Below, one piece after another: positions 16,135 through 23,498 of a stretch of DNA of 64,000 nt. Numbering within the stretch: position 1 is the stretch's first letter; each line of letters opens with the position of its first letter. The translations under genes and the position numbers were made by a program. Below the pieces are notes generated by a model. It saw only the letters and a list, made by a program, of their open reading frames with translations, was not told the origin of the DNA and ran no database searches. This stretch comes from Thermoplasmata archaeon (lineage in GTDB: Archaea; Thermoplasmatota; Thermoplasmata; Thermoplasmatales; GCA-001856825), in NCBI GenBank assembly GCA_021792355.1, contig JAJYUV010000004.1, positions 62,001 to 126,000 of the forward strand. Reading direction: 5' to 3'.

Positions 16135-17103
16135 TTATTTTACAACCTTCGTTAGCCTAGATGGCCTGTCAGGATCGAGGCCTAACGAGATAGAAGTGTA
16201 ATAGGACAGTAACTGACCGAAAAGAAGGGATTGCATGGACTTTACAACTTCATTCTCCGAAGTCACTCCGAATTTCTGTTGCAGGAATTCATCAACGTCC
16301 ACAACTCTTTTTGCATAGGAATCCAACTCGTGAAAGACCAGCCGATCTGGAGAGAGCATGAATACCGACCATTTCCTGTCCAAGAGCTGTTTTGGGCCGT
16401 GAAGGAAATCTCTCGTAGCGTAGGCAAAAGAAATCGCATTGCTCGTTTCGATCAACTTCAAAGTCGTTTCCAGTGCGATCGGGTATGCCAATCCTGATCC
16501 AAGGAATACAGTTCTGCCCTTTGCCTGGCCCACAAGTTCTCGAATTACCTTCTTTCCAGTAACTATTGTCTCTGTATTTTTTTCAGCCTCGTTTAGAATT
16601 TCCAGAAACTCGCTTTTCTTGGAATGGTAGGATATTTTTAAGGCAACAAAGAGCTGTGCTATCAGAGATTTTGTTGCAGCGACTGACCGTTCATTTCCTG
16701 CGTCTGTGTACAGCATCAGGTTTGCGATTTTTCTAAGTTTAGCGTCCCTGTTATTGGTGATCCCAATAACCATCGAACCCTTCCGTTTCAGTTCCTCTGC
16801 GGAATTCAGGGCATCGATACTGTCTCCAGACTGGCTGAAAACGATGGAGGTAGTATTCGGTATCATTCCTGGTAGCCAGTTCCCTACCTCACTAGAAAGG
16901 ATGGGAATAGAGTTCTTGCCATTTCTATTCAGGAGAATTGATAGATATTGTGCTGCGTGATAGCTGGTTCCATTCCCTACCACGTAAACCATTCTGGATA
17001 GTTCAAGATTGCTCGTGATGTGATCGAAGTTTTCAAATTCTTTCGATTTGAAGTCCCTTATGATTGCCGGCTCGCTCTCTATCTCTTCCAGCATCAAATG
17101 CAT
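16135..17103 (-). CDS. SIS-domain sugar-phosphate isomerase/deaminase (GlmS-isomerase- or GlmD-like)
   Basis: 322 residues with two SIS domains and no glutaminase domain. The first SIS has GNGTSYHA (43-50) and SQSGDS (90-95) for phosphate binding, and NERSVAATKSL follows. The second contains GSGLAYPIALETTLKLIETS and FLHGPKQ. The C terminus LGLDPDRPSRLTKVVK is the typical GlmS-type ending. Such proteins act on fructose-6-P/glucosamine-6-P; the stand-alone archaeal GlmD (glucosamine-6-phosphate deaminase of the Thermococcus chitin route) has this architecture and length. Together with the neighbouring PIG-L deacetylase and GH1 enzyme, a deaminase role is the leading hypothesis. A sugar-phosphate isomerase remains possible. 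Confidence 0.82.
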   Translation of the reverse strand: MHLMLEEIESEPAIIRDFKSKEFENFDHITSNLELSRMVYVVGNGTSYHAAQYLSILLNRNGKNSIPILSSEVGNWLPGMIPNTTSIVFSQSGDSIDALNSAEELKRKGSMVIGITNNRDAKLRKIANLMLYTDAGNERSVAATKSLIAQLFVALKISYHSKKSEFLEILNEAEKNTETIVTGKKVIRELVGQAKGRTVFLGSGLAYPIALETTLKLIETSNAISFAYATRDFLHGPKQLLDRKWSVFMLSPDRLVFHELDSYAKRVVDVDEFLQQKFGVTSENEVVKSMQSLLFGQLLSYYTSISLGLDPDRPSRLTKVVK

Positions 17104-17151
17104 AACAACTTAATCTGGTTCTTCTTAAATTTCTTTGTACTTGTCCTTAAG

Positions 17152-18582
17152 TCAGTCTATGGGGAGGCCCTTGCAAATTCTCTCGTACACGTCTGCGGAC
17201 TTCCTCTTCACCCTTTCCTTTGTTTTGTAATCCACTGAATAGAGCCCAAACCTCATAGAGTAGCCACTAGCCCACTCGAAGTTGTCAAACAAGGACCAGT
17301 GAAAGTATCCCTTGACTGGAATCCTGTCTTTAGAAATTGCCTGGGACAGTGAGTTTAAGTGTCCCGCAATGAACCTCCCTCTCTTCTGGTCCGTTGCGTC
17401 AGCTATTCCGTTTTCCAGAATATATATCGGTTTGCCGTACCTGTCATAGATCCATCTTGAAACGCGCCTAATTCCCTCAGGGTAAATGTCCCACTGGAAA
17501 TCAGAGCAATCTTCACACGGAAGGACCTTCATTGGCAGAACTCCTGCATACTGTTCATTCTCGGAGTATTTCACCCTCACCCTTGTGTAGTAGTCAATTC
17601 CCACATAATCGGCTTGACCGAAGTCAGGAATCTTCTCGTCTGGCACTCCACTAAGGTTATTGTCGAATTCCCCTTTAATTGCTGCATTGAGGATCCATTC
17701 ATTGTTCAGATATCTTGCAGTTTCTGCCATCTCTGCATCCTTCTTATCATCACCTGCAGGTTCGAAATATGGGGGGGCCGTCCCGATGCCAGTCTCCCTG
17801 TTAGTATTTTTCTTGAGTATTTTGTAAGCCAGATTGTGGGCAAAAGCCAGATTTCTTTCGACCTTGAAAGTCAATGGAATGCTCTCCAACCCTGGTGGGA
17901 AACCTGAACTGCGTCCGGACAAGTATCCGTTCATTGCAATTACTTCCGGCTCATTTATTGTCTCCCAGCAATCCACCTTTGGCCCGATGGTTTTGGAGAT
18001 GAAGAATGCGTACTTTGCGAACTCTTCGATCGTTCTTATGTCTAGCCACCCTTTGGAAGTCGCAGTGTCTATATCTTTGTGACATTTGACCGGCTGATGC
18101 AGCCAGGATGGAAGTGGCCAGTGGTACAAAGTCATGAACACCTTGAGCCCTATAGAGTGTGCAAAGTCCACCATTTTTGAATAGTGACTCATCACTTCAT
18201 TATCGGCCATAGATTTCAATTTTTCAAGAGTATTTTTTGCCTCGGTAAATGTCAGAGGTTCTCCGTTTGCATTCCTCCTAAATCCTCCATCGACATCAAA
18301 AGTGGGGTCATTGAAAATTCTGGCCCACTCAATGCTCATCCTAATTGAGTTGTTTCCCAGAGACCTTGCCCTCTTCATATCCTCTTCATAATTATCCCAG
18401 AACCCGTCGCCATCCTGCGGCTTGTCTCCAGATACCAACCTTTCCTTGATAATTTCCTCGCTGTTCGCCCATTCATACCAGTCCGTGCCAGAATAATCAC
18501 TCTCAACTGAGCTTCCCATTTCGGTCTGAAATGCGGAAATTGCAGTTCCCCAGATAAATCCTTTTGGAAACTTTATCTCCAT
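17152..18582 (-). CDS. GH1 beta-glycosidase
   Basis: 476 residues, similar in length and layout to archaeal LacS-type enzymes. The N terminus is KFPKGFIWGTAISAFQTE. The general acid/base is Glu211 in TINEPE and the nucleophile is Glu390 in ILENGIAD; WSLFDNFEWASGY near the C terminus forms the aglycone/glycone site. It is a retaining beta-glucosidase, galactosidase or possibly glucosaminidase-type enzyme in the cytosol. A TATA-like TTATTATG lies about 23 bases before the ATG. The gene is divergent from the PIG-L deacetylase and 48 bases upstream of the SIS gene, suggesting shared expression. Substrate specificity cannot be read from the sequence. Confidence 0.92.
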   Translation of the reverse strand: MEIKFPKGFIWGTAISAFQTEMGSSVESDYSGTDWYEWANSEEIIKERLVSGDKPQDGDGFWDNYEEDMKRARSLGNNSIRMSIEWARIFNDPTFDVDGGFRRNANGEPLTFTEAKNTLEKLKSMADNEVMSHYSKMVDFAHSIGLKVFMTLYHWPLPSWLHQPVKCHKDIDTATSKGWLDIRTIEEFAKYAFFISKTIGPKVDCWETINEPEVIAMNGYLSGRSSGFPPGLESIPLTFKVERNLAFAHNLAYKILKKNTNRETGIGTAPPYFEPAGDDKKDAEMAETARYLNNEWILNAAIKGEFDNNLSGVPDEKIPDFGQADYVGIDYYTRVRVKYSENEQYAGVLPMKVLPCEDCSDFQWDIYPEGIRRVSRWIYDRYGKPIYILENGIADATDQKRGRFIAGHLNSLSQAISKDRIPVKGYFHWSLFDNFEWASGYSMRFGLYSVDYKTKERVKRKSADVYERICKGLPID

Positions 18583-18665
18583 GACACTTAATGCTCTTCC
18601 ATAATAAGAAATTGTTCAGAATTATAGACTTTCAGTACCTTTAGCGCATCTAAATCCAAATAAGG

Positions 18666-18672
18666 TTTAAAT
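18666..18672 (+). promoter_or_regulatory. TATA box of the PIG-L deacetylase gene
   Basis: TTTAAAT centred at 18669, 26 bases before the ATG at 18695, consistent with a leaderless mRNA. Confidence 0.55.
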
Positions 18673-18694
18673 GTAGTGCAGAATTCTAATTCAT

Positions 18695-19447
18695 ATGGAC
18701 TTTTCTGAGCACCTCAAACAAATCGAACTGGATGAATCAAGAAAAGAAATTCTCTTACAGTCAAAGAGAATCGTGACTTTCTCACCACATCCCGACGATA
18801 ACGAGCTCATAGCAGGAGGATTCATTGCAAGGAAAATTATGGAGAAATCAGAGTTCCACCTGGTGGTCGTCAGCGACGGGAGAAAGGGAAGCAGGACGAT
18901 TGATGAAGAAGAACTTAAGAAGATCAGAGAGATGGAACAACGGAAGGCCATAAAGACTCTTGGATCAGATAGCGTTAGATTCCTCGGTTACAGGGATTCT
19001 GAGGTACCGCAGCCCTCGGTACTCAGAAACGATTTTATAAAGATCATTAGAGAACTCTCTCCGGATCTTGTTATAACCGTAGACCCGTTCCTTCCTTACG
19101 AGGCACATCCTGACCACTTGAATACCGGATTGGCAGTTCTTCAGGCAGTCCTTTTCGAAGAATTCCCAAATATCGGGGAGGGTAAGCCTGTTAAGAGCCC
19201 AAACGTTGCACTTGGATTCACTTATACTCCCAATGTAATACTTGACTGCACCGACAGCATGGATAGAAAGATCTCAGCAATCAGAGTTCATAGTTCCCAG
19301 TTTCCAGATGATTCTGCACTGGAAATGATCAAGGGTATTTCTAAGCTGTATGCAAATCGGATAGGAACTCAGTATGCAGAGCCTTTCAGAGTACTCATGC
19401 CTCACGAATTGCACATCAATGTTCTGGGGGGAATGAACCCATGGTAG
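18695..19447 (+). CDS. PIG-L/LmbE family N-acetylglucosamine deacetylase
   Basis: 250 residues. The zinc site is complete: S-P-H32-P-D-D35 at the N-terminal strand and H138-P-D-H141 later, with Asp34 as likely catalytic base. VVVSDGRKGS follows the usual second strand. Family members remove acetyl groups from GlcNAc units of diverse compounds, including diacetylchitobiose in archaea. The stop overlaps the start of the downstream sugar symporter (ATGGTAG), so deacetylase and transporter are co-expressed. The divergent GH1 and SIS genes complete a plausible route from a GlcNAc-containing disaccharide to fructose-6-phosphate; a sugar kinase is not seen here. Confidence 0.88.
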   Translation: MDFSEHLKQIELDESRKEILLQSKRIVTFSPHPDDNELIAGGFIARKIMEKSEFHLVVVSDGRKGSRTIDEEELKKIREMEQRKAIKTLGSDSVRFLGYRDSEVPQPSVLRNDFIKIIRELSPDLVITVDPFLPYEAHPDHLNTGLAVLQAVLFEEFPNIGEGKPVKSPNVALGFTYTPNVILDCTDSMDRKISAIRVHSSQFPDDSALEMIKGISKLYANRIGTQYAEPFRVLMPHELHINVLGGMNPW

Positions 19448-20796
19448 CATCCAGTACCTCGGATGTTGTTGGAAAAGGCAGCAGTTCAGGTCCATCATCG
19501 TCAGGTATACTGCCAATGAGGTTGAAAGTCCTCTACAGCTTTGGACAGATGGGAGTCAACCTGCCGACATACTTTTTCGTATATCTCTGGGCCATCTATG
19601 CTCCTCACGGAGGGACTCAGCTCATGTCTGCATCGCTGCTGGGACTGGCATACGGTGTTGGGGTCATAATTCAAGCCCTGGCCAATCCTTTTATTGGAAA
19701 CCTGAGCGATAAACTGAAATGGAAAATGGGAAGAAGGAGACCGTTCATAATGACAGGGTTCATTCCTTTGGCAGTAAGCTTCATGCTGCTGTTCAGACCC
19801 ATATCACACAATCAAATGGCGAACTTCGTATACGTTGCAGTCGACTTTGCGATCTTCAATTTCTTCTATGCATTCGTTGTGCTTCCTTACCTTGCCATGA
19901 TACCTGAAATATCTTTGAATTCAAACGACAGAGTGAAGCTTCTAAGCGTCAGCTCATATTTCAATGTCATACCGACTATACTGTTGCTGTTCGTCACAGG
20001 GATTCTGCTCAATATGGGTTATTCGTTCGCCGATATAGGCGCAATGGTGACGGTGATAATCTTAATATCGTTCCTGGTGCCTCTGGTGTCGATCAGGAAA
20101 GAAAGGTTCCAGTCCCTCTCCCCTCAATCGTTCAATCTTCAGACCGCACTTTTCAGCACCCTAAGAAACAGGACCTTTCTAATTTTCATAGCCGCATATG
20201 TGTTCATAATATTCGGGATGTATTCTTTCGTGAATGCAATAACATACTACACAGGAATAGTGATACTTCCCGGAAGTACTGAATCAACTTATTCAAGCTA
20301 TTCATCCTTCATTCTTGCAATAATATTCGTCTTCTTGGCGATATTTTCGGTCGTCACGATAAAGCTGTCAAAGAGGTTAACAAAGAAAAAAGCTATGATC
20401 ATACTCTCGTCCATTCTTGCACTGGGTATGGTTCTGCTCGGGGTCATGCCTTCAAATCCTCCTCTCGTAGTGCTGATCCCTATCCTCGCGATAGTTGGGC
20501 TGGGTGCGACCGCACCAATCATCCTCACCTATGCTATACTCTCTGACATAATAGACGAGGATGAACTAAAAACAGGTTACAGAAGAGAGGGTATGTACTT
20601 CGGAATTCAGGGGTTGATAGAAAGGGTTCCCTACGCCCTGTCGGGTGCATTTGTTGGCTTGTACTATAGCGCAGTCTATCTCCCTTCCAACTCCCAAGTC
20701 GTGATGAGATACATCGCCTTCATTGCTGCCCTTTCGACGGTGATAATGGCAGTGATATTCACAAAAGTGCCAGTCAAGGAAAAGCTCAAGGGATAG
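19441..20796 (+). CDS. GPH-type sugar:cation symporter (MFS)
   Basis: 451 residues with about 12 membrane segments. NPFIGNLSDKLKWKMGRRRP after TM2 is the glycoside-pentoside-hexuronide (MFS_2) signature, with the characteristic D(R/K)...GRRRP. A Ser/Gly-rich cytosolic tail of about 25 residues precedes TM1, and a second MFS-like loop (KLSKRLTKKKAM) lies after TM8. It should import an oligosaccharide with a cation. The start overlaps the PIG-L deacetylase stop, so the substrate is probably an acetylated amino-sugar glycoside; this is inference from the operon. Confidence 0.88.
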   Translation: MVASSTSDVVGKGSSSGPSSSGILPMRLKVLYSFGQMGVNLPTYFFVYLWAIYAPHGGTQLMSASLLGLAYGVGVIIQALANPFIGNLSDKLKWKMGRRRPFIMTGFIPLAVSFMLLFRPISHNQMANFVYVAVDFAIFNFFYAFVVLPYLAMIPEISLNSNDRVKLLSVSSYFNVIPTILLLFVTGILLNMGYSFADIGAMVTVIILISFLVPLVSIRKERFQSLSPQSFNLQTALFSTLRNRTFLIFIAAYVFIIFGMYSFVNAITYYTGIVILPGSTESTYSSYSSFILAIIFVFLAIFSVVTIKLSKRLTKKKAMIILSSILALGMVLLGVMPSNPPLVVLIPILAIVGLGATAPIILTYAILSDIIDEDELKTGYRREGMYFGIQGLIERVPYALSGAFVGLYYSAVYLPSNSQVVMRYIAFIAALSTVIMAVIFTKVPVKEKLKG

Positions 20797-21062
20797 TATT
20801 GCGAAGCATTGCTTTAGCCAGAAATCGCAAAGGAAAGACTTAAAAATCAATAAATCAACGGTATGGTATCAGCAAAAGAAGATTAATCAGAAAATAAGAA
20901 ATGGAAAGGGATTGAAAAACAAGTCTAAGATTCTAAGTATACTGGCCCAAATGTACAGACGTTCATTCTCGCCAAAGTAAACAATTAATATATAGAACTA
21001 TGAATATTAGTTTATATAGGGGGTGAGTTTTTTTGGTCTTATCTATATCCCCCAAATGTAAG

Positions 21063-21137
21063 TGGGGCCACCGAGATTTGAACTCGGGTCACCAACACCC
21101 CAAGCTGGTAGGATGGTCCAATCTACCCTATGGCCCC
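21063..21137 (-). tRNA. tRNA-Pro (GGG)
   Basis: A 75-nt cloverleaf on the minus strand: acceptor GGGGCCA pairing with TGGCCCC, discriminator A, T arm CCGAG-TTCAAAT-CTCGG, and anticodon arm CCAGC-TTGGGGT-GTTGG with anticodon GGG. CCA is not encoded. It ends next to the rpoN stop (21139) in the same direction, so it may be part of, or processed from, the ribosomal operon transcript. Confidence 0.93.
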
Positions 21138-21138
21138 T

Positions 21139-21360
21139 TCAATCAAATGGTAATATCTCTTCAAGGAGTTCTGCGTTAGAAAGGATCATTCTCCTGCAGC
21201 AATACCTTGTTACGTTCAGATCGTCCAGAATTCCAGATATCTCTTCTGAACTTGGCTCCCTGTTCTTTGATTTCCTTATTTCTTCTACCTTGTTGGTAAA
21301 CCTAACGTAATCAGATCCAATGACCCTTCCGCAGCTGAAACACCTAACAGGAATTATCAT
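21139..21360 (-). CDS. rpoN: DNA-directed RNA polymerase subunit N (Rpb10)
   Basis: 73 residues starting MIIPVRCFSCG. The zinc site of Rpb10/RpoN is complete: C-x2-C near the N terminus and the paired CC in TRYCCRRM. RpoN is an assembly subunit of the archaeal RNA polymerase, contacting the Rpo3/Rpo11 platform. It is the last protein gene of the minus-strand operon rpl18e-rplM-rpsI-rpoN, which is a conserved archaeal order, four bases after the rpsI stop. Confidence 0.96.
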   Translation of the reverse strand: MIIPVRCFSCGRVIGSDYVRFTNKVEEIRKSKNREPSSEEISGILDDLNVTRYCCRRMILSNAELLEEILPFD

Positions 21361-21364
21361 AATT

Positions 21365-21760
21365 TCACCTGTACGATTTCTGTTTCTTCTTTCTCGCTCC
21401 CGTTCCTCCCGGTTTCTTGGGGAGCTTCCTTCTCACATCATTCACGAGCAGGGCTCTGTCGTAATCCTTGAAAGTCTTCTCCAGGTCCTGATCTTTGAAG
21501 AAGTCCACGATTGCCCTTGAGATGGCAGTTCTGGCCGCTTCAGCCTGTCCCATTATCCCTCCCCCTCTCGTGTTGACGGAAATATCCACCTTTCCAATCC
21601 TTTCGCCTGCAAGTGTGATCGGTTCCATCATCTTCAGCTTGGACAGTTCCGGTTGATAGATCTCTATCGGAATCCCGTTTATCCTGATTCTACCCTTGCC
21701 TTCCTTTATAGTTGCTCTAGCAACTGCCGTCTTCCTAGCTCCACTAGTCTCAATTACCAT
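21365..21760 (-). CDS. rpsI: 30S ribosomal protein S9 (uS9)
   Basis: 131 residues. The N terminus [18 protein letters not shown], the central [22 protein letters not shown] and the basic tail [26 protein letters not shown] ending are the uS9 hallmarks; the C-terminal Tyr-Arg reaches the P-site tRNA in the small subunit. The ATG at 21760 overlaps the last codons of rplM by 11 bases, implying translational coupling. Confidence 0.96.
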   Translation of the reverse strand: MVIETSGARKTAVARATIKEGKGRIRINGIPIEIYQPELSKLKMMEPITLAGERIGKVDISVNTRGGGIMGQAEAARTAISRAIVDFFKDQDLEKTFKDYDRALLVNDVRRKLPKKPGGTGARKKKQKSYR

Positions 21761-22181
21761 CTACAATCACTTTCGATCCCAATTCTTTGCAAATTTCATA
21801 GAGCGTTGTCACGTTTGCAACGTGCTTGTTCTGGTATTCCTCAAGTTTTTCGAATTCCTTTCCCTTGAAGTCGTTTGGTACTCCTATATAGACCCTCAGT
21901 CTCTTTAGAGCCTCAATTCCTCTAGAGTTCTTCATCGGAAGCATTCCCCTTACCGTCCTCCGGAAGATCCTGTCAGCTTCCTTTGGAAATCTCGGTCCCT
22001 TTCTTACGGATCCCACGTCTCTCTCCATCTTGTACCTCTCAATTGTGTACCTTCTCCTTCCAGAAACAACGGCTTTCTCTGCATTCACGACAACAATTTC
22101 ATCGTTCTTTGTCAAGAGCTCCTTGGCAATGTAAGTAGAAGCCCTCCCAAGAACCAGATTGCTACCATCAATAATTCTAAT
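21750..22181 (-). CDS. rplM: 50S ribosomal protein L13 (uL13), apparent AUU start
   Basis: The frame contains full L13: [18 protein letters not shown], then [21 protein letters not shown] and RLRVYIG. The first ATG/GTG/TTG in frame is TTG at 22115, which would cut off the conserved first 22 residues including IDG..LGR. Upstream the frame contains only ATT, AGA, ATT, ATT before the GAT (Asp), and then the L18e stop (22188-22190). The ATT at 22181 aligns with the usual Met (M-x-I/V-I-D) and has a GGGTGAT SD (22187-22193) with a five-base spacer. I therefore place the start at AUU; length 143. In-frame readthrough from L18e or an assembly error are alternatives. Confidence 0.85.
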   Translation of the reverse strand: MRIIDGSNLVLGRASTYIAKELLTKNDEIVVVNAEKAVVSGRRRYTIERYKMERDVGSVRKGPRFPKEADRIFRRTVRGMLPMKNSRGIEALKRLRVYIGVPNDFKGKEFEKLEEYQNKHVANVTTLYEICKELGSKVIVDGN

Positions 22182-22186
22182 TTCAC

Positions 22187-22193
22187 ATCACCC
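22187..22193 (-). promoter_or_regulatory. Shine-Dalgarno site deciding the L13 start
   Basis: On the minus strand GGGTGAT, complementary to the 16S 3' tail (AUCACC), is followed by the five-base spacer GTGAA and then ATT at 22181. It overlaps the TGA stop of L18e. It is too close to serve the GTG inside the spacer. Confidence 0.6.
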
Positions 22194-22544
22194 TATTATC
22201 TTGATCTTTGTTCCCTTAGAGTTCTCGCTCATGAGTTCTCTTAGTGTAATTGCCTTTCCCCCGGCCCCCTCTATTTTGGATCTGGCCGATTTCGAAAAGT
22301 ACAACGCAGCAACTTTTACAGGTTCCTCTATTCGTCCTGAGCCAAGTACAACGCCCGGAACAACCACAGTATCGTCCATAGATGAGAAACGCGAAATCTT
22401 TCCCACGTTCACCTCTACCAGGTTGTCCTTTGACTTTCTTATTCTTTTCGCTACGTCGCCCCAGAATCTTGAATCGTTCTCTAAGGCTGTCTTCTTCATC
22501 TCTATCGCAAGTCTCTCCCTTTCATCTTTTTCGTTTACGCCCAT
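22188..22544 (-). CDS. 50S ribosomal protein L18e (eL18)
   Basis: 118 residues with the eL18 pattern: RIRKSKDNLVEVNVGKISR, VVVPGVVLGSGRIEEPVKVAALYFS and ARSKIEGAGGKAITLRELM. It is the first gene of the L18e-L13-S9-RpoN operon. Its stop codon TGA sits directly, and in the same frame, before the L13 coding sequence. Confidence 0.95.
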   Translation of the reverse strand: MGVNEKDERERLAIEMKKTALENDSRFWGDVAKRIRKSKDNLVEVNVGKISRFSSMDDTVVVPGVVLGSGRIEEPVKVAALYFSKSARSKIEGAGGKAITLRELMSENSKGTKIKIIG

Positions 22545-22591
22545 TTATCAAGCACCTGGGTCGGAAGGTATGGATTTACTATTTATAAATG

Positions 22592-23398
22592 TTATCTGGT
22601 CTTCAAAAGCTCCAGTACATTCTTTAGGATCTCCACACTGGTGACTGCTCCAACTCCTCCAGGTACAGGGGTATAATCGACCAGCGCATTAGCCACGTCC
22701 GGATCGAAGTCTCCTCTTACTTTACCGTCAACTACGTTTATTCCGATATCGACTATTGTCTTCCTGCTCTTGATGGTCGAGGACTTGAGATATCCCGGCT
22801 TTGCCACTGCAAGGAAAATCACATCGTTTTCATCCACCAGTTCTTCCATTTTTTGAGTCTTGCTATGGGCAACAGTGACTGTAGCATCTCTGTTCAATAA
22901 CATCTGGGACAATGGGCGCCCCACAGTCACCGATCTGTTAATGATCAATGCATTCTTCCCTTTCAAATCATAGCCGTTGTGAGTGAGTATGTCGATCGCG
23001 GCTCTGGGTGTTGCAGGAGCTATTCTCTCCACTCCAAAGTAGAGCTGGCCCATGTTCTCGTAAGTAACACAGTCAGCATCCTTGTCGGGGTCGAGTGCTT
23101 CCGACACCATCTGGTTGGTGACACCCTTCGGAAATGGTCTGCCAACTATAACCGCGTCAATCTCAGGGTTTTTGTTGATCTTATCTATGGTCTCCATAAG
23201 CTCCTCTCCCTTGATGACCAGTGGGACGAAGTTTATTCCAATCTTCTCAGCATTTTTCTTGATGCTGTTGAAATAGACGATTGATTCCTGATCTTCCTGA
23301 TACGCAACAGAAGCTAGTGAAATCTTCCCCAGTTCAGAAACGCCTTTTCGAACTTCCTCAAGCATTTCCTTTGCGATAGGTCTTCCATCCAGGATCAT
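22592..23398 (-). CDS. folD: FolD-family methylenetetrahydrofolate dehydrogenase
   Basis: 268 residues. FolD hallmarks: PATPRAAIDIL (substrate loop), NRSVTVGRPLSQMLL (NAD(P) loop), VVDIGIN and TPVPGGVGAVT at the C terminus. In the N-terminal domain the catalytic YxxxK motif reads Y42-F-N-S-I46, so the cyclohydrolase Lys is Ile, and the usual Gln (Q98 in E. coli) corresponds to Gly86. The Asp (D121 in E. coli) is kept as Asp109. The dehydrogenase should work; loss of cyclohydrolase activity is likely. A TATA-like TTTAA lies 26 bases before the ATG. It supplies one-carbon units; no other folate gene is nearby. Confidence 0.92.
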   Translation of the reverse strand: MILDGRPIAKEMLEEVRKGVSELGKISLASVAYQEDQESIVYFNSIKKNAEKIGINFVPLVIKGEELMETIDKINKNPEIDAVIVGRPFPKGVTNQMVSEALDPDKDADCVTYENMGQLYFGVERIAPATPRAAIDILTHNGYDLKGKNALIINRSVTVGRPLSQMLLNRDATVTVAHSKTQKMEELVDENDVIFLAVAKPGYLKSSTIKSRKTIVDIGINVVDGKVRGDFDPDVANALVDYTPVPGGVGAVTSVEILKNVLELLKTR

Positions 23399-23468
23399 GG
23401 TAGATAATTATTTTCGAGGATTAAACTTCACCCAGACTATGTTTGGCCAGGAAAACTTCAACAAAACA

Positions 23469-23476
23469 CTTATTTA
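23469..23476 (+). promoter_or_regulatory. TATA box of lon
   Basis: CTTATTTA centred at about 23473, 26 bases before the lon ATG at 23499; indicates a leaderless message. Confidence 0.5.
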
Positions 23477-23498
23477 GGGATTTTCACTTGCCTACCGA

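Noticed and set aside
21018..21054. GGGGG...CCCCC pairing near the tRNA-Pro, considered as riboswitch or terminator hairpin
   Set aside because: Only five G-C pairs with a loop of nearly 30 bases and no further pairing; not convincing.
22113..22115. TTG at 22115 as the start of L13
   Set aside because: It removes 22 conserved N-terminal residues of L13 that are clearly encoded upstream in the same frame.
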